This document shows positions 1 to 13,319 of a stretch of DNA of 64,000 nucleotides, piece by piece. How positions within the stretch are numbered: position 1 is the first letter of the stretch; each line of letters starts with the position of its first letter. A program made the translations under genes and the position numbers. The notes under the pieces were generated by a model. The model ran no database searches and was not told the origin of the DNA. It worked only from the letters and a program-made list of their open reading frames with translations. The stretch spans positions 64,645,501 to 64,709,500 of the forward strand of contig CM073593.1 of the NCBI GenBank assembly GCA_037074705.1, in the 5' to 3' direction. The DNA comes from Zhengitettix transpicula. Lineage: Eukaryota; Arthropoda; Insecta; Orthoptera; Tetrigidae.

Positions 1-92
1 ACCGCACACCGCTTGCCTCAAGTATAATTAGAGCTACTGTAATACTCGCAGAATCACTCAGGTGACATAAAACAAAAGTTAAATTTATTGAA

Positions 93-135
93 CACCTGAA
101 GAAAGCCACAAGGTTTCATAAACTTTTTGTGATAT
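93..135 (+). repeat. Possible Penelope-type 3' tail relic
   Basis: The stretch begins CACCTGAAGAAAGCCACAAG and continues with a GTTTC-containing segment. It resembles the conserved start of the Penelope-like element tail at 40664 and the related tail at 34179, both of which begin CACCTGAC(A/G)AAAG(C/T)AACAA. Only about 25-30 bases can be compared and no coding remnant lies upstream, so chance resemblance is possible. Confidence 0.22.
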
Positions 136-3100
136 TCATTTTATCATATTTTTTTCCGGTTGTTTGACTATTTATTCATCTTTACGTTTAACTTTAACTA
201 ATACCGTAGTTTTTAAATCTATATCTCATTGACAACAGAATACTGATTGTTAAGGTTAATATCGAAACAAGTAAATCTCCTCCTAAATAAATAATAAACA
301 ATCAAAGAAAAACACGGGGAATATACTTCACGTTAGAAAATTTAAATATTCCTCATTGACATATAAATAACTTAGATTATATCAGATTCACAAACAATAA
401 CTTGAAAAGTACTTATATACCAAAACGTTATTATACGTTTATTAATTAAATGTATTTTATGTAGTCAGGCGTTGCTTATAAATTAATGAAGATACAAACT
501 TTAAATGTATAATTAATAAAGGTTTTAATATCAGTAAAAATGTATTTTAATTGGATAATTATGAATTATTATCTAAACGAATCCAAATAAATTGCAAAAT
601 TCCCCGACAATATATTAATCGTAACACCCACCCCCAATTTCCTCAACTCCATAAATATACCTCAATAATACAATTATTTCAAAGCATTGGTATAGATTTT
701 TTGAGTTGATAATTTTACTCGTATGCTGAGGTTGATGAGATGCTGATTGCACAATAGATTATCGTCTTCCTGTAATCCGAGGAATTTCGCGTGATTTGAA
801 AATCGGTGGTTAGATGCGTTATCTTTCACGAGTGAACAGATTCAGTGTGGCGAGAATCGTGTTAAATGTAACACTGAATTCAGCGCGCACATAGAGGAAA
901 CATGTTAACTACTCACTGGGCGACTTAACGACTCATAAAGTATAAATAACTTTGCATCCTTTCTCTTATTTTACGACCTCGTGTTTTATTGCTTTACGTT
1001 GTTTTCTGAAATGCAATTTCTAGATCAATGCAACTTCCCGTTTCCTTTCAGCTCAATTTCCCCTTTTTAATAACCTCCGAGATTTAATATTTTATTTAAG
1101 GTTCTAACAGAAATGCGTGTATCGCCACGCTTCTAGTAAGCTATGGTATTTTTGACTTTTTAGTAATTACCATTTTTTTTAATTTATGTTATATTTTTTT
1201 TTCCGTTTCGTTTAATATCACGCAAAAAGAGTTTTATTCATTTCACGGAATTTGCGATAATTTTGTAAACACATAATAATAATCTATGAAACAATTTTCA
1301 GTCACGCGCCAATTTTGATTAAATTTGTAAACTAAGGAAAGTGAACTGGGGGAAATAAAAATAAGGATGACATGTCAAGTAAGAAACTGCCTTGAATTTT
1401 TACCATTACCAATAAAATATTATGAAGCTCTCCCATCGTTTTAGCATTAAGAATTGTCACTTAATTAAACAAGCGTTGTTAAATATTAGGCATCACTCTG
1501 TGGTTAGTTGATAGTTTAGTTGGAATATAGACTGAAACAGTTCACAATTTTCTAGAAAATTTCCACATAGTAGCCACGGAGGTTAGCATGAAGGAAGTGA
1601 ATTAGTGAGAGAAAAAAATATGTAGAATAATATTTTTATTTATTTATTCCGTTTGTTCCCTATTTCTGAAATTTTTATTAATAAATCTACATAAAATACA
1701 ATAATGGTTAAAACATAATAAAATATATATTAAAATATTATAAACTAGGCATACAAGGGAATAGAAAAAATACACACATGAGAAACTATGTAAAATTTAA
1801 AATATATTTATCAAATATACACGTGAAATGAAAGAATGAAATTGTTTTAATGCAAAATTTTCACAGTTAAATATAGCTTGTATCACATTTTATAATAAAA
1901 TTTGTGTGTATGGTGTTGGTTCATTGTGAAATTATTAAATATATTATTGTCTTTCATAAGTGATGTGCTTGGTTTCGCCATCACATTCGCACAAGTATTA
2001 CTACTCCTCCAGCAATCTTTGTTTTCCCCGACCTTACCACTTGCGGCAAGTTTGCGAATATCGACACGACTCGAATCAAAACAAGTGTAATACATCATCT
2101 TGTGACAGTTGCGAGTTAGTCATGTAAGCGCACGAGACTTATCTGTTGTATGCATCCGCCTGTCAAGAAACGACTACCGTGACTTGTTTATATAGATAGC
2201 GGAACATATCACTTTTCGATATGTCGATAAGAGATTGCGGGTTGGTCATGTTAAAACCAAATTTTTCAACATGCAACCAACGGGAATCATTATTTAAAAA
2301 GTTGGTATGAAAATAATATAATTCGCGAGTTTCTCCCTGGTTCTAAATAAATAAAATTTAATTATAATACATTTAACGTCAGCTACGGGCAGGTAGAAAA
2401 GTAACAATTTTTGTTTAAAAAATACTCTCATCTACAAAGTTTTTTAAAAAATATTATTTAGCAATTCACTCTGTTATGCCATTTTAATTATTCGTTTATT
2501 TCCCTATTCAAATTTATTTTCAGCGTTGGATAACATTATTTAGTATTGGAGGATGATCTGACCAAATAAAAGATTTATCCAAAATTTTGTGTGTGTGTCG
2601 AAATGAAGAGAGTATTTAAAATGCAAGTCCAAGATATGATAGCTAATTTTGATTATTTTTTTTTTAAAAAAAAGAAAAACTTTCTCATGATTTACGTTGG
2701 AATTGAAAGTTGCTTCGTTGTATGTAGACGGCACCGGCACGGAATGTTTAAGGTTCTTTTCTTTCATGATAAGCACTCGGAAGATGAAATTGCAACCTTC
2801 TTTGCTGTATTTGCTTTCTTACTGTTATTTCCTTTTCTTAAAGTTTAAGATATATCTGTTTTGGATAGCAAACTAGTTTCTCGTGGAACAGAATTTCACC
2901 ATCTTTTTTGCTGAAATTTTGGTTCCCTTTATTTATTTCACATATATGTATCTGTCTTTAGATACCGTTCTCTTTTCGGAATCAATATTAATTTTGCAGA
3001 AATTACATATCTTAGAAATTTATTTACTTCGTAATATTAATTTTGTACAATTATGTTCTGTGAGATTTAAACTGATTGTATTTTACAAATTCTTTAACAG

Positions 3101-3316
3101 TTTGTATACTACTAAGTCACTCATTCACAAACTATTTATATTAAATTTAATTTGACAGACTATCGTTTTCTTAACAAAATGGCATTTGAATGTCCCCAAG
3201 TGTTCGCGCGTTACGTTCTTTGACGTGTACTATAGCGAGTTCAAGTGTAAAAATTCGCGTTTTCTTCTTTAGATGAGTTTCAAAATTGAAATTGTGGTGG
3301 TTATCTGTATTCTTTA
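136..3316. other. AT-rich non-coding stretch
   Basis: No gene or recognisable repeat is seen. The sequence is strongly AT-rich with many stops in all frames. Two patches have somewhat higher GC content, about 720-960 and 2080-2310, and could be regulatory, but no diagnostic motif supports this. A T10A8 tract lies at 2656-2673. Confidence 0.6.
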
Positions 3317-3808
3317 ATGTACTTAATGATTTTTAATACAGAAACAATTATTAATTATATTTTTATTCCTAAGGCAATTTCTTATAGTTCATTTTTGAGC
3401 TCTATAAACGCGATTTATTATACGTTAAATATGAGAAAAAAATTTCTCTCCGCGCTCTACTGTTCTTACCAGAGTTTATACGTCTGGGTCTCGTCGTCAG
3501 AGAGTCAGGTTACTAATCCAATCGAGCCGCACTTTCGCTCATCTGTCGTATCCGTTTTGCTACCCGGCTTACAGAGTTCCCCTCTCACGTACGACGTCCT
3601 ACAAATGCCCCTGTGCTTTATTTTTTATTTGTGGCGGGTAATTAAATGTTGCATGTGTACCCCTTACACCCCAATTATACATCGGAAAAGGAGAAATGTA
3701 ATTCGACATACTATTATACTATATATGCCATTTAATTTAAATAATTCTTCGTCAAAGTTTTCGAATCTGCTCGGTACTATACGAATATGGTTTAACTTGT
3801 GTAGATAA
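3317..3808 (+). other. 163-codon open frame of doubtful coding status
   Basis: This is the second longest ATG-initiated open frame in the window (163 codons). The predicted product matches no family I recognise: it is rich in Ser, Ile, Leu and Tyr, with a hydrophobic N-terminal third and scattered cysteines, but no clear domain, signal peptide or repeat. The central part (about 3440-3700) is GC-richer than its flanks, which by itself lowers the stop density and lengthens open frames. No obvious promoter, splice pattern or poly(A) context ties it to a transcript. It could be a conserved non-coding block read as protein, or part of an unrecognised exon. I favour chance. Confidence 0.1.
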
Positions 3809-5227
3809 ATTTTATCCTTTTTGTATATTATTATAATTTTTTAGTGGGTTAGAGGCGAATCAGTAGCGCTTCGTTATTATTCAGAATTAAGTCTCTAAAC
3901 AAACTGTTTAGTCTGAGTATCTGAGTTGAGCTGTTTCAGAGTCGATGACTGACACAGTAATAGCGTTTATTTTACCAGAAGTGATAAACGTGTCTGTGTG
4001 TGGTCAGTTGATTGTGTGAGTAAACTGCTGAGGGCTGCCATACTGAGAATTGTGTCACTGGCCATCCAAAATCTTAATTGTGTGATGAGGAACGTGACTG
4101 AACAGACATTTAATTGATGACATACATATAATGTGTGTAATAAGCTTCTGTTAAAGGAATCAAAAGTGTATTATCGCCTCATCCATCTAAAAACACAACT
4201 CTACACTTATTGGGTAAAAGATTAACTTAACCGAATTCCCAGTAAATACGCATTACTTTTATAAGAATTTCGCAGATTATTACCACTTCAACAATTGTAG
4301 TAACAATCGATTAAATACATTGTAAAGAATACTCTTTGAAATGGTGTATTTATTTGACATTCTTAATATTATCACTAGTCAAAATGTTATCGCTGGGGAA
4401 AATGAGATTCTTCACGAGATTGTTGGCGAAGGATCGTTTATTTTTTTGTAGGGTTGTTTTTTTCGAATTTGGATGGCAGACCGAATAAGTTGAAGTATAA
4501 GGTTTGATTTCCGAAGTTTCTGTACAACAAACAACAACCTAGACAGCAGCGGAGATCGCCGGACTACAGAACGGATCGACAGGGACGACACCAGTGTGCT
4601 ATTGTCACACTAGATGTGTTCAGCGTTTTTTTTAAAAAAAAAATCATCATTAATTCAGGGGAACCCTAAATTGATTATTACTTTTTTAAAAAAATTTCAT
4701 AGGTTATTTTAAGCATTTTTGATACCCCCACCGAACCCTGAGAAAAAGACACATCTTTAATAAACGTTTAGCCATCATTGTTATAGAGAAATATATTCTC
4801 AACAGACATAACAAGACTACTTAACTATTATATTATTTTTCACCTTAAAATCCCAATGATTCGTTTCCGGGTTTGAAGTGAATAAAATAAAATATTTTTC
4901 TGTTAATCTTGAAACGTTTTACGTACAAATAATTTCAGATCGTATATAAATTCTTATCAGAAAACGTAAAATGATTGGCTGTACTAAAAACATATAAACA
5001 ATCATTATTAGTGGAGCATTATTTCTTAAGCGGCATGCTATGACTTTGCATGTACTTAAATAATTTCATCGGACTTCATAACATGACGTTGAATTAAATT
5101 ATAACTTTTCGTAGACATTGACATTGATGAACAGTCATAGCATTATACCAGTTTGAAATTTTTAATTTTCAACTGATTCAACTGTAGTGAAATGTGTTTA
5201 AGACACATTTTAAAAACTTTCGTTTGG
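3809..5227. other. Non-coding stretch, nothing recognised
   Basis: No gene, RNA or transposon signature is visible. There is a T8A10 tract at 4626-4643 and a T6A7 tract near 4682. Confidence 0.55.
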
Positions 5228-5535
5228 TGTGAACAACCTCTCCCAGGCCATTCGTCGGCGAGCTGCGGTCACCGACAAAGGGCCCGGGATCCTTGTCATA
5301 AGTCATTTAATTACTTGGTCATGTGACAGGTGCTAAATGGAACTGCAATTTCGCCCTTTTCACGATGAGAATATATGACTGCGGTATTTTACGGCTGACT
5401 TTTTGTTAATATCATAGGGCGGATGTTTGTGTGTGTGTTGTTGTGTTCCGGGATTGCGTGCGTGTTTTCCTCCATCACGCACGGCGGATGATCTGGGAAC
5501 GTTGACCTGATGGTTTATCTGAACGATCTTTCTGA
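5228..5535. promoter_or_regulatory. GC-elevated block, candidate regulatory element
   Basis: GC content rises sharply against the AT-rich flanks and the block has no long open frame. It contains a TTTAATTACTT homeodomain-like core followed within about 20 bases by a CAGGTG E-box, then a TG-rich tract and a CATCACGCACG segment. The composition and intact motif clusters resemble insect conserved non-coding elements, but conservation cannot be judged from one sequence. Confidence 0.22.
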
Positions 5536-8439
5536 ATATTTACATTACTGATTGGATTGGTTCTGTCCGTGACTTATATCAGCTGGTCCTGATATAAGGC
5601 ACTGACGTTAAATCATCTTCATTTTAATAAATAAGCCAGCCAACATTTCACAAACTATTTAATAAAATAAGCAAAAGGCAGAACGTTTCGTTCCTTTTCT
5701 TGGAACCTCGGGTGCAAAAGCATGTAATAAGAATTTTCTTTTCTGAAAAATTCTAAAAGTTTGAATATAACTTATTACCTATAATTTTTTTAAAAAATAA
5801 AATTTTGGATATTATTTTCTAATAGCGAATTCATCTATACACTAATTTATTGTTTTAGACTTGTGCACTTGAGGTTTATTTATCGATTCAAATGATGATA
5901 TATAACTCTTCAACTGTACCTTAGATCTTAGACTTTGGACATTTTAACTTTGATTACGAGAATTTTAATATCATTTTAGTGAAAAATACTATCTAAAAAT
6001 TATTTAAAATACTGACTAAAATTCTGGAAAAAATTAACCTTTGAAAGTGGTAATAAAGTTACAGTTCAGGTACGTAGAGTAATACTGTGGTGAAAAATTT
6101 GTACATGGATCAAAGGAAAAATAAATGAGTAAAAATGAAATAAATTATTGGAATATTATTTAGTAGGATAGTTTTTATATCTGGAAAAAACGAAGAAGTT
6201 ACATGTCTTAAGAAAACCATACATAACAATAAAAAATCCTTTTTCGATCGATACACTAACAGACAAATTCTATTTTTTCTGTTCAATTAAATATAAATGC
6301 ATTACTAATTGAATTTATTTTATATATAGTAATTATAAGCTCAGGATATTAATTTTATTACATTGATACTAATGATATACTTATTTACATTTAATAACAT
6401 AATTTGAAGTCAAAAATGTTTAATGATACTATCGATAGGCATGTTATCCTAAATGTTACGCATTTAAATTTTAAAAACATATTTGTTTGCAATATGAGAA
6501 CTGTGACTAATTTGTATTACTTTTTTCAGGTGAGTCTCCTTACTTCTCAAATTTTTGGGTGGCATTTGAAACAAAAATAGGACTTCATTCAATAAGGTAA
6601 TTTCTTTCCTGCTAATTTTAGACATACGCCAGAATAAAATAAAGTGCACAATTATTACCTATATATATATATAGTTTTTTGATTGGGTCAGGCACCAAAA
6701 CTAAAATTAAGATAAGTAAATCATCGTAAAAATATAACTTAAGTAATTTGGCAAATAAATATATGTATTTAAATTTATAATAGAAAAAATTACAAATTTG
6801 TGCGTTTCGATATGAACAGTTTTGTTCAATGTAGTATTTTTAAAGTAACATTACAAACTTTTTAAATAACGGTTACAATCAGTACAGTTGAAGAATTTAC
6901 ATGGAAATGACATTTTCAGGAGTTTTATTTTTTTACCTCATTTATCCCTACATGTAGGTGTTCGACAGTCGTTCCTGTAAGTATACAGTACCGTAAATCA
7001 CGTAAAAATTCATTGACACCACATGTGAAATTAGACTGTGAAATGAATGGCCACTGCAAATGAAAATTCCGATGTTGGCGCCTGGCATTTTACTGCCTGA
7101 TAGAAAACATTGATTAGAGAAGAATGTCGAAGTAAATTTCAGTATTTAATTTTTAAACCAAATTTCGTGTGACTTGACAACAAAAACAGCATATCAGTTA
7201 ATTATTAGTACCAAATCGAAAATAAATTTACAGTTAAGTTTTAATATTCCCTTGATATTTTATTGGAATACTGTTTATTTTTATTTCTTAGAAAATGTTT
7301 ATTTAAGTTAATATGAAATTCAAGTATGACGTTGTTGAGGAAATTTTTTAATCGATTTAAAAATCGGTATCTGTTTTAGTTTCGAAAATTTTGAGAAACG
7401 GAACGGTAATAGTATAAAGCTAAAAATAATTATTTTTCGCAGAGTCGAAAAATGTTTAATCATTCTAGTTCTGCCTTTGGATATTCTATTAGCTCTATTT
7501 TTGTCAAATCACTGATTAACAATTAATATAATACGAAAAATGAACTATTACAGTCATTTTTGTTTCTTTCACTTATACACTAATTCGTAGATAAATAATT
7601 ATATCAATTTTTCCGAAGATGAATTATTAACTGTTCTGATCAAACAAATGGTAGATCTAATATTTCTGGGAAAAATAAAGAACATATTAGCAGGGTTTTG
7701 TTCAATAACAACTAGAGAAATAAGAATATATAATAGTTTTAACACCAATTATTTTATATTTTAATTATTTACTTTCTTAAAATTCAAACTTTAATAATAC
7801 AATTCATGACATAATTTTATTCTCATGAAATTTAAATTGAATTAAGAAGAAACTAACAGATTAAAATAGAATATTAATATTTTTGAGGTAAACTTGTAAA
7901 ACTGTGGGTCTTCGTTTCTCCTAAAAATTTGATACTTAGAAAATATCGCCTATGTTCATAGGATAAAGATAAATCAGAACTGTATATATAACATATTAAT
8001 AACTCATACTTATTTTCTTTAATTAAAGCCATAAATTTATTTCATAATGCCGTTTAATCTTTAAATATTCAGTGTATTTAATGTTATAAACAAATAAAAA
8101 GGATTTTATGTAACTCAGAGCGATATTGGAGAGATATTTTACGCCATCCATAATAAAGTAAACACTTTTAGATTCACTTAACGATGTGATTTAATAATGA
8201 AATAGCATTGATTTAGAAAAGAAACTTTTCTAAGTTCTGATTTGCGTTGGATGACTTCGGCATGTTTTTCTCTAGTCTAGTTCCAGAAAATTTTGGTTGC
8301 CATTGTGTTCATGAATTTCCAGTAAACCCGGAATTAAAGTTGGGATTATTATCTCCGTAGAAGTGTGTGTTTATTATTAGGTGTTTTCCGATAATATCGA
8401 GGTCGAAAGACCATTGTTTAAAAGCTGAATGTATCTGAT
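5536..8439. other. AT-rich non-coding stretch
   Basis: No gene or repeat family is recognised. Open frames are all short. A short TA run lies at about 6660-6673 and a T7A6 tract near 5785. Confidence 0.6.
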
Positions 8440-8720
8440 GTCAGGTTTGTTGTTGTGGTGGGTGAGAGGAAAGGGAACTAGACATGGAATTTATTTGGTG
8501 GCGCTAGTACGCCCAGGTCGTGTGGAGGCTATAAAGGAAGGCGTGGGGTAATTACACTTTGGAGCTACGCGAAACCAATCAACGAAAGTGCAGGTAAAGC
8601 GGATTAGCTGGCCAAATAAAACCCTCTTCTGCCGCGTTATCGGTAAAACACGAAACGGCATTTTTGAGCAGTGATGAAGTTCAGCTTTGCCCCGTACAGG
8701 TACCTGCTTACAAAATCAAA
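8440..8720. promoter_or_regulatory. GC-elevated block, candidate regulatory element
   Basis: The block has a TATA-like CTATAAAGG near 8530, a TAATTA homeodomain core at 8549-8554, an AACCAATCAAC segment near 8573 and GCGGATTAGC (a Bicoid/Otx-like GGATTA core at 8601). No long open frame is present. A distal enhancer or a promoter are both possible; no transcript evidence can be read from the sequence. Confidence 0.25.
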
Positions 8721-9929
8721 AGATCGATGAAGTGTTTAAAGTGTCTCAAGTCCTCAAAGTTGGAGCGTAATAATAACGATACCATTTATTTTCCAGTAGT
8801 AGTTTCTTCTCTGTCCGTTGATTTTCATAATTAAGAACTCAATATACACAATATTCATTAAAATTACACTTAACTAAAAATAAGAATGTCTACAATTCAT
8901 TTTTTATTTTACTTACAGTGTTATTTACTCTTATTTAGAATACATTATAATTGATAAATTATTTATGTATTTGTTCATACTTGGTGATATTTTAGTAGAG
9001 TGATGATGTTTCGTATTTGGTGTTGAATATTTTAAATTATTTTGTAATTTTGTAATTTTAGAGTTTAAAAAGCCTGAAATTATATTCGATTCATGTGCAA
9101 AATTCTGTTTCTTTATGCAATGACATTGTTTTACATACTTTACATCCTTGTGGCACCCGGTTGCATAACTAAACACGTGGTTAGTTCATAAATTTAATCT
9201 AAAACTATGGAAAATTAGTTTGAAGTGAAAACTGCCTGCATTAACTTTTTAAATTGTGTAAATAAAGGGCAATATGTATGTTTCTCATATTTCTTTTGAG
9301 TCTCAAAGACAAGTAAACTACATTTATTCCTTTCATATCTTGAAATAACATATAATTGGGAAATATGAGGATATAAAACAACGAATTGTTTTTAATTATT
9401 ACATCCTCACATTTTATGCACTGATTTTAGAAATCAGAATTGAAATATAACTCAGATGCTAGAATATTATTTCATAAATTAGAAATTTAAAGAACGTTGA
9501 AGGATAGAATTCATTTTCACAATGCTAAATAATCAAAAATATTGATAATATATACTAGGCTTAGACTAATTAATCTGTCACATATGTGATACTGGTTGTT
9601 ACACGTGTAATAATTTAATTATTTGAATTTGTAAGTTTTTTTATCGATAAGGTCTATTTTCCTTACAAATTATTCAAATATGAGTCCTTAAGCATTTCCA
9701 GTAACACTCTGAATTATCCAACAAATAGACATTTCTCAAAGAATCCAACGGTCTTGATCACTAATGTGTGGATTTTTTTTGCGTTATGTGAGCACGGAAC
9801 TATTTAGAAAACTGGATACAAAAATCAATCAATACGCTGGCTATGCTTATAGCAACGCAAATATACTTTATAACTGTTACCTTACTATTATTGAGTGTCA
9901 GGATAAGTAATAAATTCTAACTGAGACAT
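8721..9929. other. AT-rich non-coding stretch
   Basis: Nothing recognisable is present. There are only short chance open frames, including an 81-codon minus-strand frame at 8931-9176 made of low-complexity AT-rich sequence. Confidence 0.6.
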
Positions 9930-10200
9930 ACTGCAAGCAGTGAAGAGCTAGGGTTAACTGTCTGTGGGCGACACGCGAACGCCATTAAACTCACTGTGTC
10001 TGACGTGTCACTAATTAGGCCTCAGCCCCGGGGCCCACTTAATTTAGATGCAGGAAATTGTAAGATGGGAAACATGCTTCAGCCAAGCTCATCAAACTCT
10101 CTTTAATATTGTAACGGTTGTTCTACAGCGCATAACTTTTCACCCAATCATCCGCCGTTTTATTGCCTAACTAAATCGTGTAAACGCTGCCGTACATTAG
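9930..10200. promoter_or_regulatory. GC-elevated block with CTAATTAG palindrome
   Basis: The perfect homeodomain palindrome CTAATTAG lies at 10011-10018, directly followed by a GC-rich segment (GGCCTCAGCCCCGGGGCCCA) and ACTTAATTTAG. Later come an ATCATCCGCCG segment and an AACTAAATCG segment. No coding potential is seen. A candidate cis-regulatory element by composition and motif content only. Confidence 0.28.
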
Positions 10201-12639
10201 AATAGAAATTTTTATGTAGTCATACATGTGCCTTTAGCGCTACAAACTTTGGTTAATATGTTCTTTAATTAGTTTATACAGATATTTTATCATAAATTGG
10301 AAAAGTTAACACTTTACTATCATATAAGAATACTCCTTTTAAAAACAAAATTTTCTAAACAGCTGCTTGTTTGTATCTTACAATTTATAGTATATAGTTC
10401 GCTTTTTCTTCAAATCTGTCCCTCTATTTCTGTAAAGTTTTACCACTACCGGTTAAATTTGTAACATATAGAATTTTTTTTCTATTCCTCTAATAAAGAT
10501 CCAATATTTATGTCGTATTACGACAGATTGTGAACTTACCTTCTCAATATATCAATTATAAAATATTGGTAAATAATGTTAGATACATAATGGAAATAAC
10601 AGCCATTGTTTTACTATTCACATACATTCTGCCTTTGAACTGTGTTTAGTTTTAATAAAAACCACCACTTTCGCTGCTGAAGAAAACAAACAAACCTTTA
10701 TTTACAGTTATAACTGTAAATTTTTACGTTATTCTTCTACTTTTCATTTATTTTTTTTAACGCAGCACTTACTATACATATAGTTTGTTTAAATGATCCT
10801 CTCGCGTATATATTTAGTAGCATTATTTTAGAACTTACGTTTGTGTATGCATTATTGTGTTATTTTCGGAAGATCTTCACTGGTATTTTTCAATTTGCAA
10901 CGCAAACAAAATTCTTTCCACATAAAGACATAACTATTTCAAATTTAGTTTCTAATTGGATTCTTATATAAACGTCGTTTTCAGTCACTATACCTAAGAT
11001 CACTCAAACTTAAGTAAATAAAGGATGGAATTTTTTTAAGGAGGATACAATTATTCTATACATTGTCTTTGGATGGAAATTAAAAATAATATTTTCTTTT
11101 TCGTTCTTTGAACTTTTAGAATAGTATTTTTAAACAACCATTTTAAGTTACGACGCAACACATTCCAGCTGTTGGATATATTTCGTACAGATGTGATAAA
11201 TAAAATTGCAACGTTTCCAGACGAAAGGTGACACAAATGAACCTTTGATCGGATCGAAGAGTGAACAATCCTTGCGGTGAGTAAAGTACACAACTAGAAG
11301 TTCGGCAGAGTTATACAAGAAACGGTGTTCGAAATCATATTCGTAATATAAAAGTTGACTAAATAAAAATAGAATGCAGCTGTGATAAATGTCTCTTAAT
11401 AAGCATGCAAAATGGCGTGTGTCTAATATAAAAATAACCATACTGTATTCCTTGAGTAAATTGTTAAAATATATTAAAAATTATTATTAGATGCAATTTA
11501 AAAATGTAATGTTTAATATATATTTTAAGACACAGTTTTTCTTTATTTGGTAAAGTGTGAGACAGTTTTAAAATACAAAATAAAATATTACTAACTTTAT
11601 TGTGGAAAATTCGCGTTACTAGAACAACTTAAGAACATGAATTGGTTCCAGTTTAAAATAATTGTAGAAAAAAAAACATAGTTTACCTGCATAGCTTCGG
11701 AATTCCGTCTCTTAATATTTTCCTGTCAACGTGTCCTTTCACTAAATAGCCAACGTTGGTGTTCCTCTAGTCACGAAGTCGTCAGTTCAACCTTACAAAC
11801 TGTCTCTGTTCCTCCTAAAAGCTGTTGACTTAAAAGTTTATCCGTCATTCTATAGGTATAGTGAGTAAAACATATCGTTTCACGTATCGATGCATAACAG
11901 TGATAAAAATGTAAGCCGCAATGTTAACTTGCCAAAATGTCCAAAAAGTTTCATGTGAGTTCTTTATCTCGTTTTTATACCGCGTTCACCAACCTCGGAA
12001 ACAGTCATCCATAAATTCTCCATTAGTTTGGAGAATTCTCTGTCACCAAAATATTTTCTTCATTTCTAGGCGATTTTAATTTGGTCTAATCTTAACATTG
12101 ACTTTCATTAATGTGACTCATCACAACCTCTCTTGTTAGGTCGCATTTTTGACTTGAGAAAACCATTATACATATATTATAGTTGACACTTTGCATCTTC
12201 TTTCAGTTTTGTTGTTTACGTCAGCGAAGTTATAAACTGGTTACTCGATCGTAACAGACTGATGATTCCAAAATCCGAATGCGACTATTTATGTGCCAAA
12301 AATATTGCCAAAAATGAATTTTGTATAATATTTCTGAAAATAAGTTCGGTATAATCCGAATAAGAGTTATAAGAAAGGTTTTAATAATACATAGTTAATA
12401 CAGTACGCATGATGTAAATTATGTAAAGATCCGTGTTTACGATTCGAATGGTCCAGCTTAGCAACGATAAAGCAGAATTTTGGGAAAGAGACGCGTAAAT
12501 GTGTATACAGGAAGTAACAAACATTTAATTCGATTGCAAAGCCATGATTTTCTAAATCAGTTGCTGCAATTAATTTCACGGGCTGTGAACTAATTAAAAG
12601 AGGACTTGTGAAGTGTTTGTAGCATGTATTTTAATTATC
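10201..12639. other. AT-rich non-coding stretch
   Basis: No gene or repeat family is recognised. Two overlapping minus-strand frames at 11051-11441 are open in different phases, as expected by chance. A slightly GC-richer patch lies at 11690-12010. Confidence 0.55.
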
Positions 12640-13210
12640 GCTGATTTGGTTTTAATTCGCCCCGCCCCTGTGTTCCTCTTTGCACAGTTAATCTAGTGGC
12701 AAGTGACAAGTTTCTGCGCACTCTGTACGCTGTGGGCCGGAATTACAGGTGCGCGCCGGACGTGTCTCGCATCACGATTTTATCAATTAATTGCTTTGCA
12801 GAATAACTGACGCCTGTGTCGCAGGATTATGGAGAGCTGCGGATTATTAATATTTCGCGTGCGGATCGCTGAAGTGCCGCGCCGTCTGTAACCCCAGATA
12901 TTTGCTCGTTAATCCCACGAAAGTAACGCTGATGCGAATTAATTGTTCATTAGCGCATGGGACGTTGTTGGTTGCAAATTTATGGCGCATACACACGCGG
13001 CGCGTTGTGCGCAGGACAGCATGTTTAATGGATTGCAAACTCGTTTCGGTTTACCCACCGATTGTATTGTGATGTAGCACCTCTGCTTTGTATAAGGCGA
13101 GCGAGCGAGTGGACCTGTGCAGTGATCTGCCGGATTACAACGTTATTCCCTTTTATCCGCGACTCGGGACGAGTCGAATCATATACCAGATGCGGTTACT
13201 CCTCATGGAA
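12640..13210. promoter_or_regulatory. Best candidate conserved regulatory block
   Basis: This roughly 570-bp block is GC-elevated (many CpG, for example ACACGCGGCGCG) yet contains sharply defined AT cores. CAATTAATTG (perfect palindrome) lies at 12784-12793 next to TTTGCAGAAT, GGATTATTAA at 12841, AATTAATTG at 12937-12945 followed by CATTAG, ATTTATGG (Abd-B/Cdx-like) at 12978-12985, and TTAATGGATT at 13025-13034. No meaningful open frame is present; the 63-codon minus-strand frame inside it looks like chance. Dense homeodomain-type sites in GC-rich surroundings are typical of developmental enhancers, but binding and conservation are inferred, not shown. An unannotated exon is an alternative that I find less likely. 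Confidence 0.38.
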
Positions 13211-13319
13211 ACATAAAGAGAATGTGTAAACGCTGAGGTAAATTACTTCTCCAGTTTTTTCAATGTCTCATCGAGAAATGTAAAAAGCAAAGCAATCATG
13301 TTCAAGTAAATCAAAATTA

